This document shows positions 7,482-17,344 of a DNA stretch of 46,919 nt, in pieces. Where the stretch lies: positions 1 through 46,919 of the forward strand of contig JAJTHZ010000134.1 of NCBI GenBank assembly GCA_021299185.1, read 5' to 3'. Under the pieces are notes generated by a model. It did no database searches, was not told the DNA's origin, and saw only the letters and a program-made list of their open reading frames with translations. Every line of letters begins with the position of its first letter. The first letter of the stretch is position 1. This stretch comes from Lysobacteraceae bacterium (GTDB lineage Bacteria > Pseudomonadota > Gammaproteobacteria > Xanthomonadales > Ahniellaceae). A program made the translations under genes and the position numbers.

Positions 7482-9839
7482 TCATGGCTCGAAGCCATTC
7501 GAGAACAGATCGACCACCTGGTACGCGATGCAGGCCGAGTACTCGCTGGACGCGCCGTCGTCGGGGCCGCCGCGTTCGGCCGCGATCGCGGTCAGGAACT
7601 GGCCTTCGAAGTTGCCGGACGTGGTGACGTTCGCGGTGAAGGCGGTCGTGCCGTCCTCGGACGACGTGCCGTTGCTGATCGTCGCGGTCGTGGCCCCCAC
7701 GAAGGTACGGCCTTCTCCGTGGCCACTTACATCGCAGCTCGTCGACCGATACACGGTGATTTCGTAGGTGCCATTGGCCGACTGCAGCGTGCCCGACACC
7801 CAACCCGCGGCACTGCTGCCCGCAGCGCTGGCGAGGACCGGGTAGTTCTGGCCACGGTTCCCCGATGTGCCGGTGTCGGTGCCGTTGAAGTTGACGCCAT
7901 CGGGGTAAACGTCGATCCCGAGCGCGACGTTGGCGAAGGTGCTGTTCAATCCATAGTCGGCGATCGCCGCATCGCGCGAGACGCTGATGCCGGCGCCGGC
8001 GTTGTAGGCGACCGAGTTCTGGCGAAGAATGAACCGCTCGCCGTCGTTGAACCGGATCCCGTCGTTGCCGTTGCCGGCTGAACCCTGCATGCCGCCCTGG
8101 GCGCGTCCGACGAAGTTGCGGTTGATGCTGGCGACCGACAGCGCGCCGCGGACGAGGACGCCGAAGGAGTCGTTGTGCCCGATGAAGTTGCCGTCGATCG
8201 AGTCGTTTTGGCCATCATCGATTTCGATGCCGATGCCGTTGCCTACGTCGCCCGTTCCGCTCTTGCTCAGGCCGATGAAGTTGCGCAGCACGTTTCGGAA
8301 CGTGCCCGGCCCCAGCCGCACGCCGGCGACACTCGCGCGGCCGATGATGTTGCGGTCCGCCGGATCGTTGCCGCCGATGCGCGTGCCGGTGGCGCCGTCG
8401 ACCGTGATGGCGTACTGCGGAACCGAAGGCTCGAAGATCGAGGTCCCGGTGTTGAAGGCGTTGCCGATGATCGTCGCGCGTCCGCTGCCACTGACCCGGA
8501 TCTGCGCCTCGGTCGCACGGTAGAACGCGAGGCCCCGGACGGTGATCTCCTGGTCCGGACCGGGCGTGAGGTTCAACGCCCGCGCGCCGTTGCTCGCCAG
8601 CACCACGCAATGCACGCTGTCGTCGCCGTCGGCTGCCGAGTCGGGGAGCGCGTTCGGTGAACTGCCCGGCTGGGTGAATCCGTCGATGGTCACGGTGCTG
8701 CTGATGGTCGGCAGCGGCGTGGCCAGGCTGATGCTGCGCGGGCAGCTTCCGGAAAGGTTGAACGCGATGGTCTCCTCGATCGCGGTGACGTTCGCATCCA
8801 GGATCGCCTGGCGCAGCGTGCCCGGGCCCGAGTCGGCGCTGCTGGTGACGGTCAGCGTGTCGACGTCGCTGATCGTGCTCTCGCGGGCACCGCGGTCGAC
8901 GCGGCTGCCGATGCGCCGCGGACTGCCGGCGAAGTCGACGCTCGGCAGACCGCCGACGATGCTGTTGGTGCCCGAGTTGACCAGCGACGAGCCGGCCTGC
9001 GGCACGAAGCTGGCGTCGAACATCGGATCGATGCCGACGACGTTGTCGAACTGCGGCGAGGCGCTGCCCCCACTGCTGAAGGTGAATCCGCCGTCGAACG
9101 CGTTGTGGTTTACCGTGACCGCGCCGGTGACGATCACGATCCCGCCGCTCGTGTAGGTGCCGTCCATGACGTTGTTGCGCAGGCGCACGGCACCCGGCGC
9201 GCCCAGGATGCGAACGCCCTCGGTGCCACCGACGAACGTGTTGTTGTGAATGTCGGCGACGAACGGCGCGGTGGCGGCGGTGCGATCGAACTGGAACGTG
9301 CGCCCCAGCGAGCCGGTGACGATGTTGTTCTCCACCCGCACGTTCTTGTCCTTCGTGGAGACGATCGGCCCGAGGTCGTTGTCGATGAACCGGTTGCGCA
9401 ACAGGTTGATGTCGCCGATCACGGTGCTGCTGGTGCCGAAGTCGCGCAGCTCAATGTGGTCGAGTCGATCGAACGTCAGGCGCTCGACGGTCAGGTCGCC
9501 GTCGCGCGGCCGAAGCGCAATGCCGTACCGGCCGGGCGTGGCGGCGGTGATCCGGCTCGACCCGGGGCTGCTGGACTGGAGCAGGCAGCCCGCGGTCCAG
9601 CCACCGCTCAGGCGCAGCGCGCCATTCATGACCACGAAGATGTCGTCCGTCAGGCTGAACGTGCCGCTGCGCACCCGGACATCGTCGTCTTCCGCGCTCT
9701 GTGCGGCCGCGGCCAGGGCGAGCACGAGTTCCGCGGTGTCGTCGGCGCAGTAGGTCGCGGCGTATGCCGGACCAAAGGGGACTGCGCCGAGGACGAACAG
9801 CGCCGTGGCGCAGGTGCATCGGTAACGTGGCGTCGACAT
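7482..9839 (-). CDS. Secreted right-handed parallel beta-helix protein
   Basis: A 785-residue exported protein. A signal peptide is visible at residues 1-29 (basic start, hydrophobic core, AYA cleavage). The mature part is built of short repeated strands with Asn-rich turns (NRFIDND, NNTFVGG, NNVMDG), the hallmark of pectate-lyase-like parallel beta-helices. Around residue 330 is a TLRQAILDAN motif like those of CSLREA-type helix proteins. The protein ends in DLFSNGFEP, a tail often seen on secreted proteins of this bacterial order. No catalytic residues can be assigned, so it may be an adhesin or a polysaccharide-active enzyme. The first in-frame ATG giving a signal peptide is at 9839; the frame continues upstream through a strong hairpin. 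Base composition is less GC-rich than neighbouring genes. Confidence 0.78.
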   Translation of the reverse strand: MSTPRYRCTCATALFVLGAVPFGPAYAATYCADDTAELVLALAAAAQSAEDDDVRVRSGTFSLTDDIFVVMNGALRLSGGWTAGCLLQSSSPGSSRITAATPGRYGIALRPRDGDLTVERLTFDRLDHIELRDFGTSSTVIGDINLLRNRFIDNDLGPIVSTKDKNVRVENNIVTGSLGRTFQFDRTAATAPFVADIHNNTFVGGTEGVRILGAPGAVRLRNNVMDGTYTSGGIVIVTGAVTVNHNAFDGGFTFSSGGSASPQFDNVVGIDPMFDASFVPQAGSSLVNSGTNSIVGGLPSVDFAGSPRRIGSRVDRGARESTISDVDTLTVTSSADSGPGTLRQAILDANVTAIEETIAFNLSGSCPRSISLATPLPTISSTVTIDGFTQPGSSPNALPDSAADGDDSVHCVVLASNGARALNLTPGPDQEITVRGLAFYRATEAQIRVSGSGRATIIGNAFNTGTSIFEPSVPQYAITVDGATGTRIGGNDPADRNIIGRASVAGVRLGPGTFRNVLRNFIGLSKSGTGDVGNGIGIEIDDGQNDSIDGNFIGHNDSFGVLVRGALSVASINRNFVGRAQGGMQGSAGNGNDGIRFNDGERFILRQNSVAYNAGAGISVSRDAAIADYGLNSTFANVALGIDVYPDGVNFNGTDTGTSGNRGQNYPVLASAAGSSAAGWVSGTLQSANGTYEITVYRSTSCDVSGHGEGRTFVGATTATISNGTSSEDGTTAFTANVTTSGNFEGQFLTAIAAERGGPDDGASSEYSACIAYQVVDLFSNGFEP

Positions 9840-9841
9840 GG

Positions 9842-9874
9842 CGTTTCCCAGGGAGAGTGCTTCCCTGGGAAACG
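9842..9874 (-). promoter_or_regulatory. Perfect 13-bp hairpin adjacent to the beta-helix start codon
   Basis: Arms CGTTTCCCAGGGA (9842-9854) and its exact reverse complement (9862-9874) enclose a 7-nt loop. In the mRNA the hairpin ends two bases before the ATG at 9839 and includes the purine-rich GGGAAA where a ribosome binding site would be. It could therefore limit initiation. No U-tract follows, so it is not an intrinsic terminator. Confidence 0.7.
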
Positions 9875-10062
9875 GGATCCCTGCGCGCCACGGCTCATGC
9901 GCCGTCGCTGCGTGTCTCGCCAGGGCCGCGGAGCTTCGGTCGTGGCACCGGCTTTGGCGGCAGGAAACACGGCGCAAACGGGGCTATCGGCGGCATGCCG
10001 CGGCGCTCGAACCGGCAGTGCCAGCGCCACCGCCTGCCCGAGCCGTGCGCCGGACGCGAGTT

Positions 10063-10090
10063 GGGCCCTGGGCCCTGGGCCCCGGGCCCT
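10063..10090. repeat. GGGCCCT short tandem repeat
   Basis: Four imperfect copies of GGGCCCT lie just beyond the rpoH terminator. The same short unit makes up the two blocks at 17136-17171 and 17283-17335, so it is a dispersed GC-rich intergenic repeat type. The remainder of 9875-10062 shows nothing recognisable, although it must hold the promoter of the beta-helix gene. Confidence 0.65.
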
Positions 10091-10091
10091 G

Positions 10092-10121
10092 AAAAAACGA
10101 AGGGCCCGCCGAAGCGAGCCC
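10092..10121 (-). terminator. Intrinsic terminator of rpoH
   Basis: Read on the minus strand, an 8-bp stem GGGCTCGC/GCGGGCCC with one T-G pair closes a TTCG tetraloop. It is followed by TTCGTTTTTT. The stem begins about 30 bp after the rpoH stop codon. Confidence 0.88.
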
Positions 10122-10152
10122 TCCATCCCACCGCGACCGCAATCAAACCGGA

Positions 10153-11013
<861 letters not shown>

Positions 11014-11058
11014 CAGGTCCCTCCTGGGGGCGGGATGGCGTCGTTGGCAGACGCATCC

Positions 11059-11086
11059 TTCGAGTGCCAATCCTACCCGAAGTTCC
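11059..11086 (-). promoter_or_regulatory. Predicted sigma-E (RpoE)-type promoter of rpoH
   Basis: On the minus strand GGAACTT (11080-11086) is followed by exactly 16 bases and then TCGAA (11059-11063), resembling the RpoE consensus GGAACTT-N16-TCTRA. It lies 46 bp before the rpoH start. In E. coli one rpoH promoter is sigma-E dependent, so the arrangement is biologically expected, but no transcription data support it here. Confidence 0.6.
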
Positions 11087-11179
11087 CGTGATGGCTGATT
11101 GAACGTTGCAATGGCAGGCATAGGCCCGTGCCGGAAGGCATGGGCCAAGTCATTGATCGGCCAAAAATTTATCGACCGT

Positions 11180-12136
11180 TCAGTCGGCCGGCTCGGTGCG
11201 CGGCCGGGCCAGGCTGACCACCACCGCGGTGACCAGGATCGCCCCGACCACCCCCAGCGAGACGAACACCGGGATCTTGAACCAGGGGGCGACCAGCATC
11301 TTGGTGCCGACGAAGATCAGCACCACCGCCAGCCCCACCGACAGGTAGTGGAAGCGGTCGGCCATGTCGGCCAGCAGGAAGTACAGGGCGCGCAGGCCGA
11401 GCACCGCGAACACGTTCGAGGTCAGGACGATGAACGGGTCCTCGGTGATGGCGAAGATCGCCGGGATCGAGTCCACCGCGAAGATGATGTCGGTGATCGC
11501 CACCATCACGATCACCACGAACAGCGGGGTGAACCAGCGCACGCCGTCCTGCATCACGGTGAACTGCTCGCCGTGGAAGGTCGGCGTGATGCGCAGGTGG
11601 CCGCGGATCCAGCGCAGCACCGGATTGGCCTCGAGGTCGGGCTTCTCGTCGGCGAACAGCAGCATCTTGATGCCGGTGATCAGCAGGAAGGCGCCGAACA
11701 GGTACAGGATCCAGTGGAAGCGCGCGATCAGGATCGCGCCGACGAAGATCATGATGGCGCGCAGCACGATGGCGCCGATCACGCCGAGGATGATCACCCG
11801 CTTCTGGAACTCCGCCGGCACGGCGAAGTAGGTGAAGATCATCAGGAACACGAAGACGTTGTCGACCGACAGCGACTTCTCGATCAGGTAACCGGTGAGG
11901 AACTCGCCGGCCTTCAAGCCGGCGACCTCGGGGCCCTGGGTCCCCTTCAGGTACCACCACAGCAGGCCGCAGAAGGCGAACGACAGCGCGATCCAGACCA
12001 GCGACCAGCGCAGGGCTTCGCGCACCGACACCTTGTGCGCGCCGTCGTGGCGCAGGGTCACGAGGTCGACGATCACCGCCACCACCACGAAGACGGCGAA
12101 CGCCGCCCACATCCACCACTCGCCGATCGTCTGCAT
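11180..12136 (-). CDS. TerC family integral membrane protein (Alx-like)
   Basis: A 318-residue protein with about nine hydrophobic segments. It carries the acidic signatures of the TerC/Alx family: [10 protein letters not shown] in the first half and [13 protein letters not shown] in the second, whose Asp residues lie in membrane helices. Members are linked to tellurite resistance, alkaline response and manganese export; the Alx type fits best by length and motifs. The start at 12136 (MQTIGEWW) places the first helix directly at the N-terminus. No yybP-ykoY (Mn) riboswitch could be recognised upstream. The next gene upstream is divergent, and rpoH lies downstream on the same strand with its own promoter. 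Confidence 0.9.
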   Translation of the reverse strand: MQTIGEWWMWAAFAVFVVVAVIVDLVTLRHDGAHKVSVREALRWSLVWIALSFAFCGLLWWYLKGTQGPEVAGLKAGEFLTGYLIEKSLSVDNVFVFLMIFTYFAVPAEFQKRVIILGVIGAIVLRAIMIFVGAILIARFHWILYLFGAFLLITGIKMLLFADEKPDLEANPVLRWIRGHLRITPTFHGEQFTVMQDGVRWFTPLFVVIVMVAITDIIFAVDSIPAIFAITEDPFIVLTSNVFAVLGLRALYFLLADMADRFHYLSVGLAVVLIFVGTKMLVAPWFKIPVFVSLGVVGAILVTAVVVSLARPRTEPAD

Positions 12137-12348
12137 GGGCTCGCAAGGTGCGGCGCGAAGCGCCGTCGGGCCGACAAAAGGATGCGGAGGCTAGCACAGC
12201 GCACGGCCACGCGCCCACGATCTCCGGCCCGCTGGGTCACGACGCGCGAGCGCGCGTGATCCCCCAACCGGCCCGCTGCGCGTTGCCCGGACCGCAGCGC
12301 GGGCGTAGGCTGCGCGTGGGGTCGCCGGTCGCGGCCAGGGGTGCGCAC

Positions 12349-13107
12349 GTGGTCGAGGCGCGGCAGACAGGACGGTCGGGATGGCGCGGGCCGGGCACGG
12401 CGTTCGCGCTGTCGCTGGCCGTGCATGCCGGGCTGATCGGTGTCGCGCTGTGGCTGTTCGGCGCGCCGACCGGCGCCGCCCACGGCGAAACGCGCATCGC
12501 GGTGACCCTGGCCGCGGCGCCCGCCGCTTCCGCGGCACCGGTACAGGCAAAGCGGCCCGTCGCGCCCGCGCCGGCAACCGCGGCCCCCGCCCCCGCGGCA
12601 AGCCCCGATGCGCCGGTGCACGTGCCCCACCCCGCGGCGGCGGCGCCGGCGGCGGTGCTCGCTTCGGAGGCCGATGCAGAGGAAGAGGCCCTGCGTCGGC
12701 GGCGCGAGGCGCTGGCCGCCCGCGACGCCGCCGGGATCGCGGTCCCCAGCCACTCGCAGGCCACGCCGGCCACCGCGCGCGCGGGTGCCGACGCCAGCGC
12801 GCAGCGCGGGTTCGTCGAATTGCACGTGCTCGACTGGCTCGCACGCCACCGCGAGTACCCGCGCGCCGCGCGTCGCGCCGGCCTCGAAGGCACGGTGCAC
12901 GTGCGCTTCGTGATCGATCCCGAAGGCCGCATCGCCGATGCCTCGGTGGAGCGCAGTTCGGGGGCGCGCGTGCTCGATCGCGCGGCGCTGGAACTGCTCG
13001 GCCGCGCTTCCCCGGTACCGGGCCTGGCCCAGTACGGGCTGGCGCAGGCGCTGGAACTGCGCCTGCCGATCGACTACCGCCTGCGCCGCGCCGCGCCGGC
13101 GGGTTGA
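12349..13107 (+). CDS. TonB family energy-transducing protein
   Basis: A TonB-like protein of about 252 residues. One N-terminal transmembrane helix (about 13-36, FALSLAVHAGLIGVALWLFG) is followed by a long Ala/Pro-rich periplasmic linker and a TonB C-terminal domain (about 165-245, including REYPRAARRAGLEGTVHVRF and GRIADASVERSSG). It would couple the proton motive force to the outer membrane receptor encoded three genes downstream. The GTG at 12349 is chosen because CAGGGG precedes it and it puts the helix near the N-terminus; an in-frame GTG at 12316 is also possible. An 8-bp gap separates it from the sigma factor gene. Confidence 0.84.
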   Translation: MVEARQTGRSGWRGPGTAFALSLAVHAGLIGVALWLFGAPTGAAHGETRIAVTLAAAPAASAAPVQAKRPVAPAPATAAPAPAASPDAPVHVPHPAAAAPAAVLASEADAEEEALRRRREALAARDAAGIAVPSHSQATPATARAGADASAQRGFVELHVLDWLARHREYPRAARRAGLEGTVHVRFVIDPEGRIADASVERSSGARVLDRAALELLGRASPVPGLAQYGLAQALELRLPIDYRLRRAAPAG

Positions 13108-13115
13108 GGCCCACC

Positions 13116-13646
13116 GTGTCCCCCGGACCCGACCGCGAGCTCGAGCGGCGGCTCGGCGCCGCGTGGGCCGAGCACCGCGACGACCTGCGCCGCTACCTGC
13201 GCCGGCTGGTCGACGACGAGGCGCTGGCCGACGACCTCGCGCAGGAAGCGGGACTGCGCCTGCTGCGCGCCGGCCGCGACGGCGAGATCCGCGAGCCGCG
13301 GGCATGGCTGTTCCATGCCGGCGCCAACCTCGCGCGCGATGCCCTGCGGCGGCGCCTGACGGCGCAGGCCGCGCTCGGCGAGGTCGCCCACGACGAGCCC
13401 GCGGGCCCCGCCGCGCCGGACGAACTCGCCGCGATGGCGCAGGACCTCGGCGCGCTGTCGCGCGCCATCGAGGCGCTGCCGCCGCAGGCGCGGCGCATCC
13501 TGCTGCTGGCGCGCGTCGAGGGACGCTCGCACAAGGAGATCGCGCGTGCGCTCGACCTGGCGCCGAAGACGGTCGAGAACCACCTCGGCCGCGCGGTCGC
13601 GCGGCTGGCCGAACTGCTGGGGCGCCGCCCCGGGGGCAATGCATGA
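13116..13646 (+). CDS. ECF RNA polymerase sigma factor (FecI-like)
   Basis: A 176-residue extracytoplasmic-function sigma factor with only the two domains typical of the class: sigma-2 (about 15-80, DDEALADDLAQEAGLRLLRA) and sigma-4 (about 115-170, with LPPQARRILLLARVEGRSHKEIA and a helix-turn-helix ending KTVENHLGRAVARL). It starts at a GTG. Because it is followed by fecR and a TonB-dependent receptor with an STN domain, it should activate that receptor when ligand binds outside the cell. Its stop overlaps an ATG in the FecR frame at 13639, which would allow translational coupling. Confidence 0.88.
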   Translation: MSPGPDRELERRLGAAWAEHRDDLRRYLRRLVDDEALADDLAQEAGLRLLRAGRDGEIREPRAWLFHAGANLARDALRRRLTAQAALGEVAHDEPAGPAAPDELAAMAQDLGALSRAIEALPPQARRILLLARVEGRSHKEIARALDLAPKTVENHLGRAVARLAELLGRRPGGNA

Positions 13647-13773
13647 ACCGGCATCCGGCGTGCCGGGCGGACCGCGGCGAAGTGCCTGCGATCGAGGCCA
13701 CGGTGCGCCGCGCGCCGGCGATTGGGGGATCGCGCAGCCCGGCGCGTCGTGGGATGAGGACAGGGGACGGCTC

Positions 13774-14706
13774 GTGAACCAGACCATGTACGACACCGCC
13801 GCGCAATGGCAGCTGCGCCTCGAAGCGGGTCCGCTCGGACCCGACGAGGATGCCGCGCTGTCGGCGTGGCTGGCGGCCGACGTGCGGCACCGCATCGCGC
13901 TGGCCGAGGCCGGGATGGCCTGGCACGGCAGCGTGCAGGCGCACCCCGATGCGACGATTGCGTCCGCCAAGTCGCACGCCGCGCCGCGCGCGCCGCGGCG
14001 CGCGTGGATCGGCTGGCTCGCCGGCGCCGCGGCGGCGCCAGCGCTGGCGCTCGCCCTGCTCGCGGCGCCCGGCTGGTGGGCAGTGCTGCGTTCGGACGCG
14101 CATGCGGCGGTCGGCGCGCAGGCTTCGCTGGCGCTGCCCGACGGCTCGCGCGCGATCATCGACAGCGACGGCGCGATCGCCTTCGACTTCGACGGCGACC
14201 GGCGCGAGGTGAGCGTGCTGCGCGGCGCGGCGTGGTTCGAGGTGGTGCCCGACCCGGCGCGACCGTTCCGCGTGCGCGCCGGCGACACCACCGCGACCGC
14301 GCTCGGCACAGCCTATGCGGTGGATCGTCGCGGCGACGCGGTCGACGTCGTGGTCACCCACGGCGTGGTCGAGGTCGCGCTCGCCGGCCAGGCGCCGGTG
14401 CGCGTCGAAGCCGGCCAGGCCAGTCACGGCGGCGCGGCGGCGACCGCGCTCGACGCGCGCCAGGCCGCGGCCACCGCCTGGCGCGAGGGCCTGCTGTCGT
14501 TCTCCGCCGAACCGCTGGCCGACGCGCTGGCGCGCCTCGACCGCTACCTGCCGCAGCGAGTGGTGCTGCTCGACGACGCGCGCGCCACCGAACCCGTGTC
14601 CGCCGTGTTCCCCCTCGCCGACGCCGCGCTGGCGGTGGACGCGCTCGCGCGCAGCCATGGGCTGCGCGTGCGCCGCCTGCCGGGCCTGCTGCTGGTCGGC
14701 GGCTGA
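13774..14706 (+). CDS. FecR family anti-sigma factor
   Basis: An inner membrane anti-sigma factor of 310 residues. The N-terminal cytoplasmic part (AAQWQLRLEAGPLGPDEDAAL, WLAADVRHRIALAEA) matches the FecR N-terminal domain that holds the sigma factor. One transmembrane helix lies near residues 75-97. The periplasmic FecR domain follows (LPDGSRAIIDSDGAI, VLRGAAWFEV, TALGTAYAV) and then an STN-like C-terminal segment (PLADALARLDRYLPQRVVL). The GTG at 13774 has GGGGA 7 bp upstream. The frame is open from an ATG at 13639 overlapping the sigma stop, but the extra 45 residues are not FecR-like. Confidence 0.87.
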   Translation: MNQTMYDTAAQWQLRLEAGPLGPDEDAALSAWLAADVRHRIALAEAGMAWHGSVQAHPDATIASAKSHAAPRAPRRAWIGWLAGAAAAPALALALLAAPGWWAVLRSDAHAAVGAQASLALPDGSRAIIDSDGAIAFDFDGDRREVSVLRGAAWFEVVPDPARPFRVRAGDTTATALGTAYAVDRRGDAVDVVVTHGVVEVALAGQAPVRVEAGQASHGGAAATALDARQAAATAWREGLLSFSAEPLADALARLDRYLPQRVVLLDDARATEPVSAVFPLADAALAVDALARSHGLRVRRLPGLLLVGG

Positions 14707-14731
14707 TCCTACCCTTCGCATCGAACCCCCC

Positions 14732-17086
14732 ATGCATCGGAATCACGCAACCCCCCGCCCCACGATCGCCATCGCCCCGGCCCTCCCCTGTGCCGCGAGT
14801 GCCGCCGATGAGCCGCGCGCCGTGCACGTCGAGCCCGCGCCGCTGCCGCGCTGCCTCGAGCAGATTGCCGCCGCCACCGGCGCGCGCTTCATCGTCAGCC
14901 CCGCGCTGGCCGAGGCCGCGCCACCGTGCCGCGCCGTCGACGGCGCCACCGACGCCGCGATGGCGCTGGATGCCGCGCTGTCGGAGCGCGACGTGGCCTG
15001 GCGCCTGCGCGAGGACGGCGTGTTCCTGGTCGCCGCCGCCATGCCCGTCGCGGCGGGCACGCTGGACACGCTGGCGATCGAGGACACGGCGCTGGAGGGT
15101 GGCGCGACCGACGTCCGCGCGATGCCCCCGGCTTTCCACCCCGCGTTCGCCGACCTCGCTTCGAGCACGCGCTACGAACGCGAGGAACTGGCCGCCAAGC
15201 CGCTGCAGCGATTCAACCAGCTCGGCCGGCTCGCGCCGAACGTCTACAGCAGCGGCGAGTCGCTGAGCATCCGCGGCGTGCCGCGCGACAACGACTACTT
15301 CACCGGCAACGGCGTGTTCCTCGACGGTATCGACATCGGCAGCCTGCTGCTCGACCACAACCTGATCGACATCGGGCGCCTCGATGCGCTGCGCTACGAG
15401 CGCGGCGGCACCGGCTTCTCGATGGGCAGCGGCCTCGCCGGCGGCGCGATCCGCCTCGACACGGCGCTGCCCGAGCCGATGTTCGGCCTGCAGGCGCGCC
15501 TCGGCGGCGGCGAGCGCTCGGCTGCACAAGCCGCGCTCGAGGCCACCGGGCCATTGCTGCCCGATGGCAGCGTCAGCGGGCGGCTCTCGCTGTCGGCCCG
15601 CGGCGAGCCGCGGTTCGTGCGTTCCGCGGTGGTGCCCGCGATCGACGGCGACACCGACCGCCGCGACAACGCGCACCTGCGGCTGCGCTGGGAACCGGAA
15701 TCGCTGCCGGGGTTCACGCTCGACCTGACCGGATTCCACGTGGAGGGCGACGCGCCCGACCGCACGGTCGCGCGCCCCGGCACCGGGATCCCGTTCGATC
15801 TCTTCGACCGGATCAGCTTCGACCGCTCGGCGATCGATTACGACCTGCGCGGCACGGGTCGCGGCCTGCGTGCCGCGTGGGAATCCGCGGGCAGCCTGCG
15901 CGTGGAGGCCTGGGGCAGCGACCTGCGCGCATCGCGCGAGGGCGTGGCCCTGGTGGAGCCGCGGGCGGTGAGCCTGCGCGGCGACGACGAGGATCGGATG
16001 CGCGGCGGCGTCGCGGTGGCGCTGCCCTTCGGTGCGGGCTGGCGCCTGTTCGCCGGCCTCGAACGCCAGCAGTTGCAGCGCGTGGAATCGGCGCTGCGGC
16101 GCCCGCTGCCGGGCTTCGGCAATCCCATTGCAACCGACGTGCGACAGAACATCCTCGAGCTCGACAACACCTCGCTGCTGGCCGAATTGGCCTGGCATGA
16201 CGGGCCGTGGCGCGCCTCCGCGGGGGTGCGTGCGATCGACGAGCGCGTCGACTTCCTGTTCCGCCAGCGCGTCGAGCTGACGAGCGGCGCAGTCGACGAC
16301 CGCATCACGCAGCGCACGCGCAGCACCTATCGCCGCGAGCTTCCCGCCGCCGCCCTCGAATATGCCGTCACGCCAGAGCAATCGGTCGGCGGCTCATGGA
16401 GCCGGGCCTATCGCACCGGCGGCTTCTCCGAGTTCCTGGTGGTCGGCGAGTACCCACCGGAAACGCTCGACACCGCCGAACTGTGGTGGCGCAGCCGCTG
16501 GCTCGACGACCGGCTCGACCTCAAGGCGGCCGTGTTCCGCACCGACTGGCGCGATCGCACCAGCATCGACGGCACGATCGGCGCCGAGATCATCGCGCCG
16601 TTCGAGACGCGCATCGACGGCGCCGAACTGGAATTCGAGTGGGCGCTCGGCGACGCGCTGGCGCTGCGCGGCGGCCTCGGCTGGCTCGATGCCCGGCATG
16701 TCGGCGGCCGCTACCGCCTGGCGTTCCGGGAGTTCGACCTCGAAGGCCAGCGCGCCAACGATACGCCGCGGCACACCGCCCTGCTGGGCGCGATCTGGCG
16801 CGGCGAGGGCGGCTGGAGCGCGGCGCTCGATGCCTACCGCGCGGGGCGCTCGGAATCATCGACCTTCGTGGTGGAAGCGGTGCGCGACGCGGTGCCGCTG
16901 CCGCGCGACGCGTACACGGTGGTCGACGCGCGCATCGCCTGGCAGGGCGAGGCGTTCGGCGTGGCGCTGACCGCGAGCAACCTGTTCGACGAGGAATACA
17001 TCGACCGCTTCGTCGCCCGCCGCGCGTTCAGCCGCATCCTGGGCGAACCGCGGCAGGTGGATCTGGTCGTGAGCTGGACGTGGTGA
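14732..17086 (+). CDS. TonB-dependent outer membrane receptor with STN signalling domain
   Basis: A 784-residue FecA-like receptor. After a signal-like N-terminus (to about residue 25) comes an STN domain (about 28-105, LPRCLEQIAAATGARFIV), which relays ligand binding to FecR. The plug domain (about 140-250) contains LSIRGVPRDNDYFTGNGVFL and ERGGTGFSMGSGLAGGAIRL. A beta-barrel follows and ends in VDLVVSWTW, an aromatic terminus suited to BAM insertion. No classic TonB box is obvious. The neighbouring TonB, sigma and FecR genes make this a complete cell-surface signalling unit. The ligand is unknown; ferric siderophores are usual for STN-containing receptors. Confidence 0.9.
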   Translation: MHRNHATPRPTIAIAPALPCAASAADEPRAVHVEPAPLPRCLEQIAAATGARFIVSPALAEAAPPCRAVDGATDAAMALDAALSERDVAWRLREDGVFLVAAAMPVAAGTLDTLAIEDTALEGGATDVRAMPPAFHPAFADLASSTRYEREELAAKPLQRFNQLGRLAPNVYSSGESLSIRGVPRDNDYFTGNGVFLDGIDIGSLLLDHNLIDIGRLDALRYERGGTGFSMGSGLAGGAIRLDTALPEPMFGLQARLGGGERSAAQAALEATGPLLPDGSVSGRLSLSARGEPRFVRSAVVPAIDGDTDRRDNAHLRLRWEPESLPGFTLDLTGFHVEGDAPDRTVARPGTGIPFDLFDRISFDRSAIDYDLRGTGRGLRAAWESAGSLRVEAWGSDLRASREGVALVEPRAVSLRGDDEDRMRGGVAVALPFGAGWRLFAGLERQQLQRVESALRRPLPGFGNPIATDVRQNILELDNTSLLAELAWHDGPWRASAGVRAIDERVDFLFRQRVELTSGAVDDRITQRTRSTYRRELPAAALEYAVTPEQSVGGSWSRAYRTGGFSEFLVVGEYPPETLDTAELWWRSRWLDDRLDLKAAVFRTDWRDRTSIDGTIGAEIIAPFETRIDGAELEFEWALGDALALRGGLGWLDARHVGGRYRLAFREFDLEGQRANDTPRHTALLGAIWRGEGGWSAALDAYRAGRSESSTFVVEAVRDAVPLPRDAYTVVDARIAWQGEAFGVALTASNLFDEEYIDRFVARRAFSRILGEPRQVDLVVSWTW

Positions 17087-17135
17087 GTGCGCTCGGAGCG
17101 CGGCAGGCACGTCGCTGTGATCGAGGCACGGCTTG

Positions 17136-17335
17136 AGGGTATAGGGCCCAGGGTACAGGGCCCAGGGCCCAGCCGAAGGTTTGGAAGTCCCCGCGAATCC
17201 ACCGCCGACTGGCACCACCGCCTGATGGCTGGCACCGGCCACGCCGCGCATCATCCGTGCGGTTCGTTCCAGACCCGCGCCCCATACCCTGGGCCCTGGG
17301 CCCAGGGCCCTGGGCCCTCAGCCCTCAGCCCTCAC
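17136..17335. repeat. Two GGGCCC-rich blocks in inverted orientation
   Basis: Between the convergent stops of the receptor and QEGLA genes lie a left block (17136-17171, units of GGGCCCAGGGTACAGGG type) and a right block (17283-17335, units of CCCTGGGCCC type). The two are largely complementary, with about 110 bp of unremarkable sequence between them. Transcripts from either side could fold into a long stem. They are related to the short repeat at 10063-10090. Confidence 0.65.
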
Positions 17336-17344
17336 CCCAACCGC

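Noticed and set aside
12137-12240. Manganese or pH-responsive riboswitch (yybP-ykoY type) before the TerC/Alx gene
   Set aside because: Only about 100 bp separate it from the divergent TonB region, and the characteristic paired loops could not be recognised. Only a short GGCGC hairpin is present.
12349-13107. Toxin-antitoxin or phage reading of the small proteins between alx and the receptor
   Set aside because: Domain motifs clearly identify TonB, ECF sigma and FecR. No phage structural or integrase genes are present in the window.
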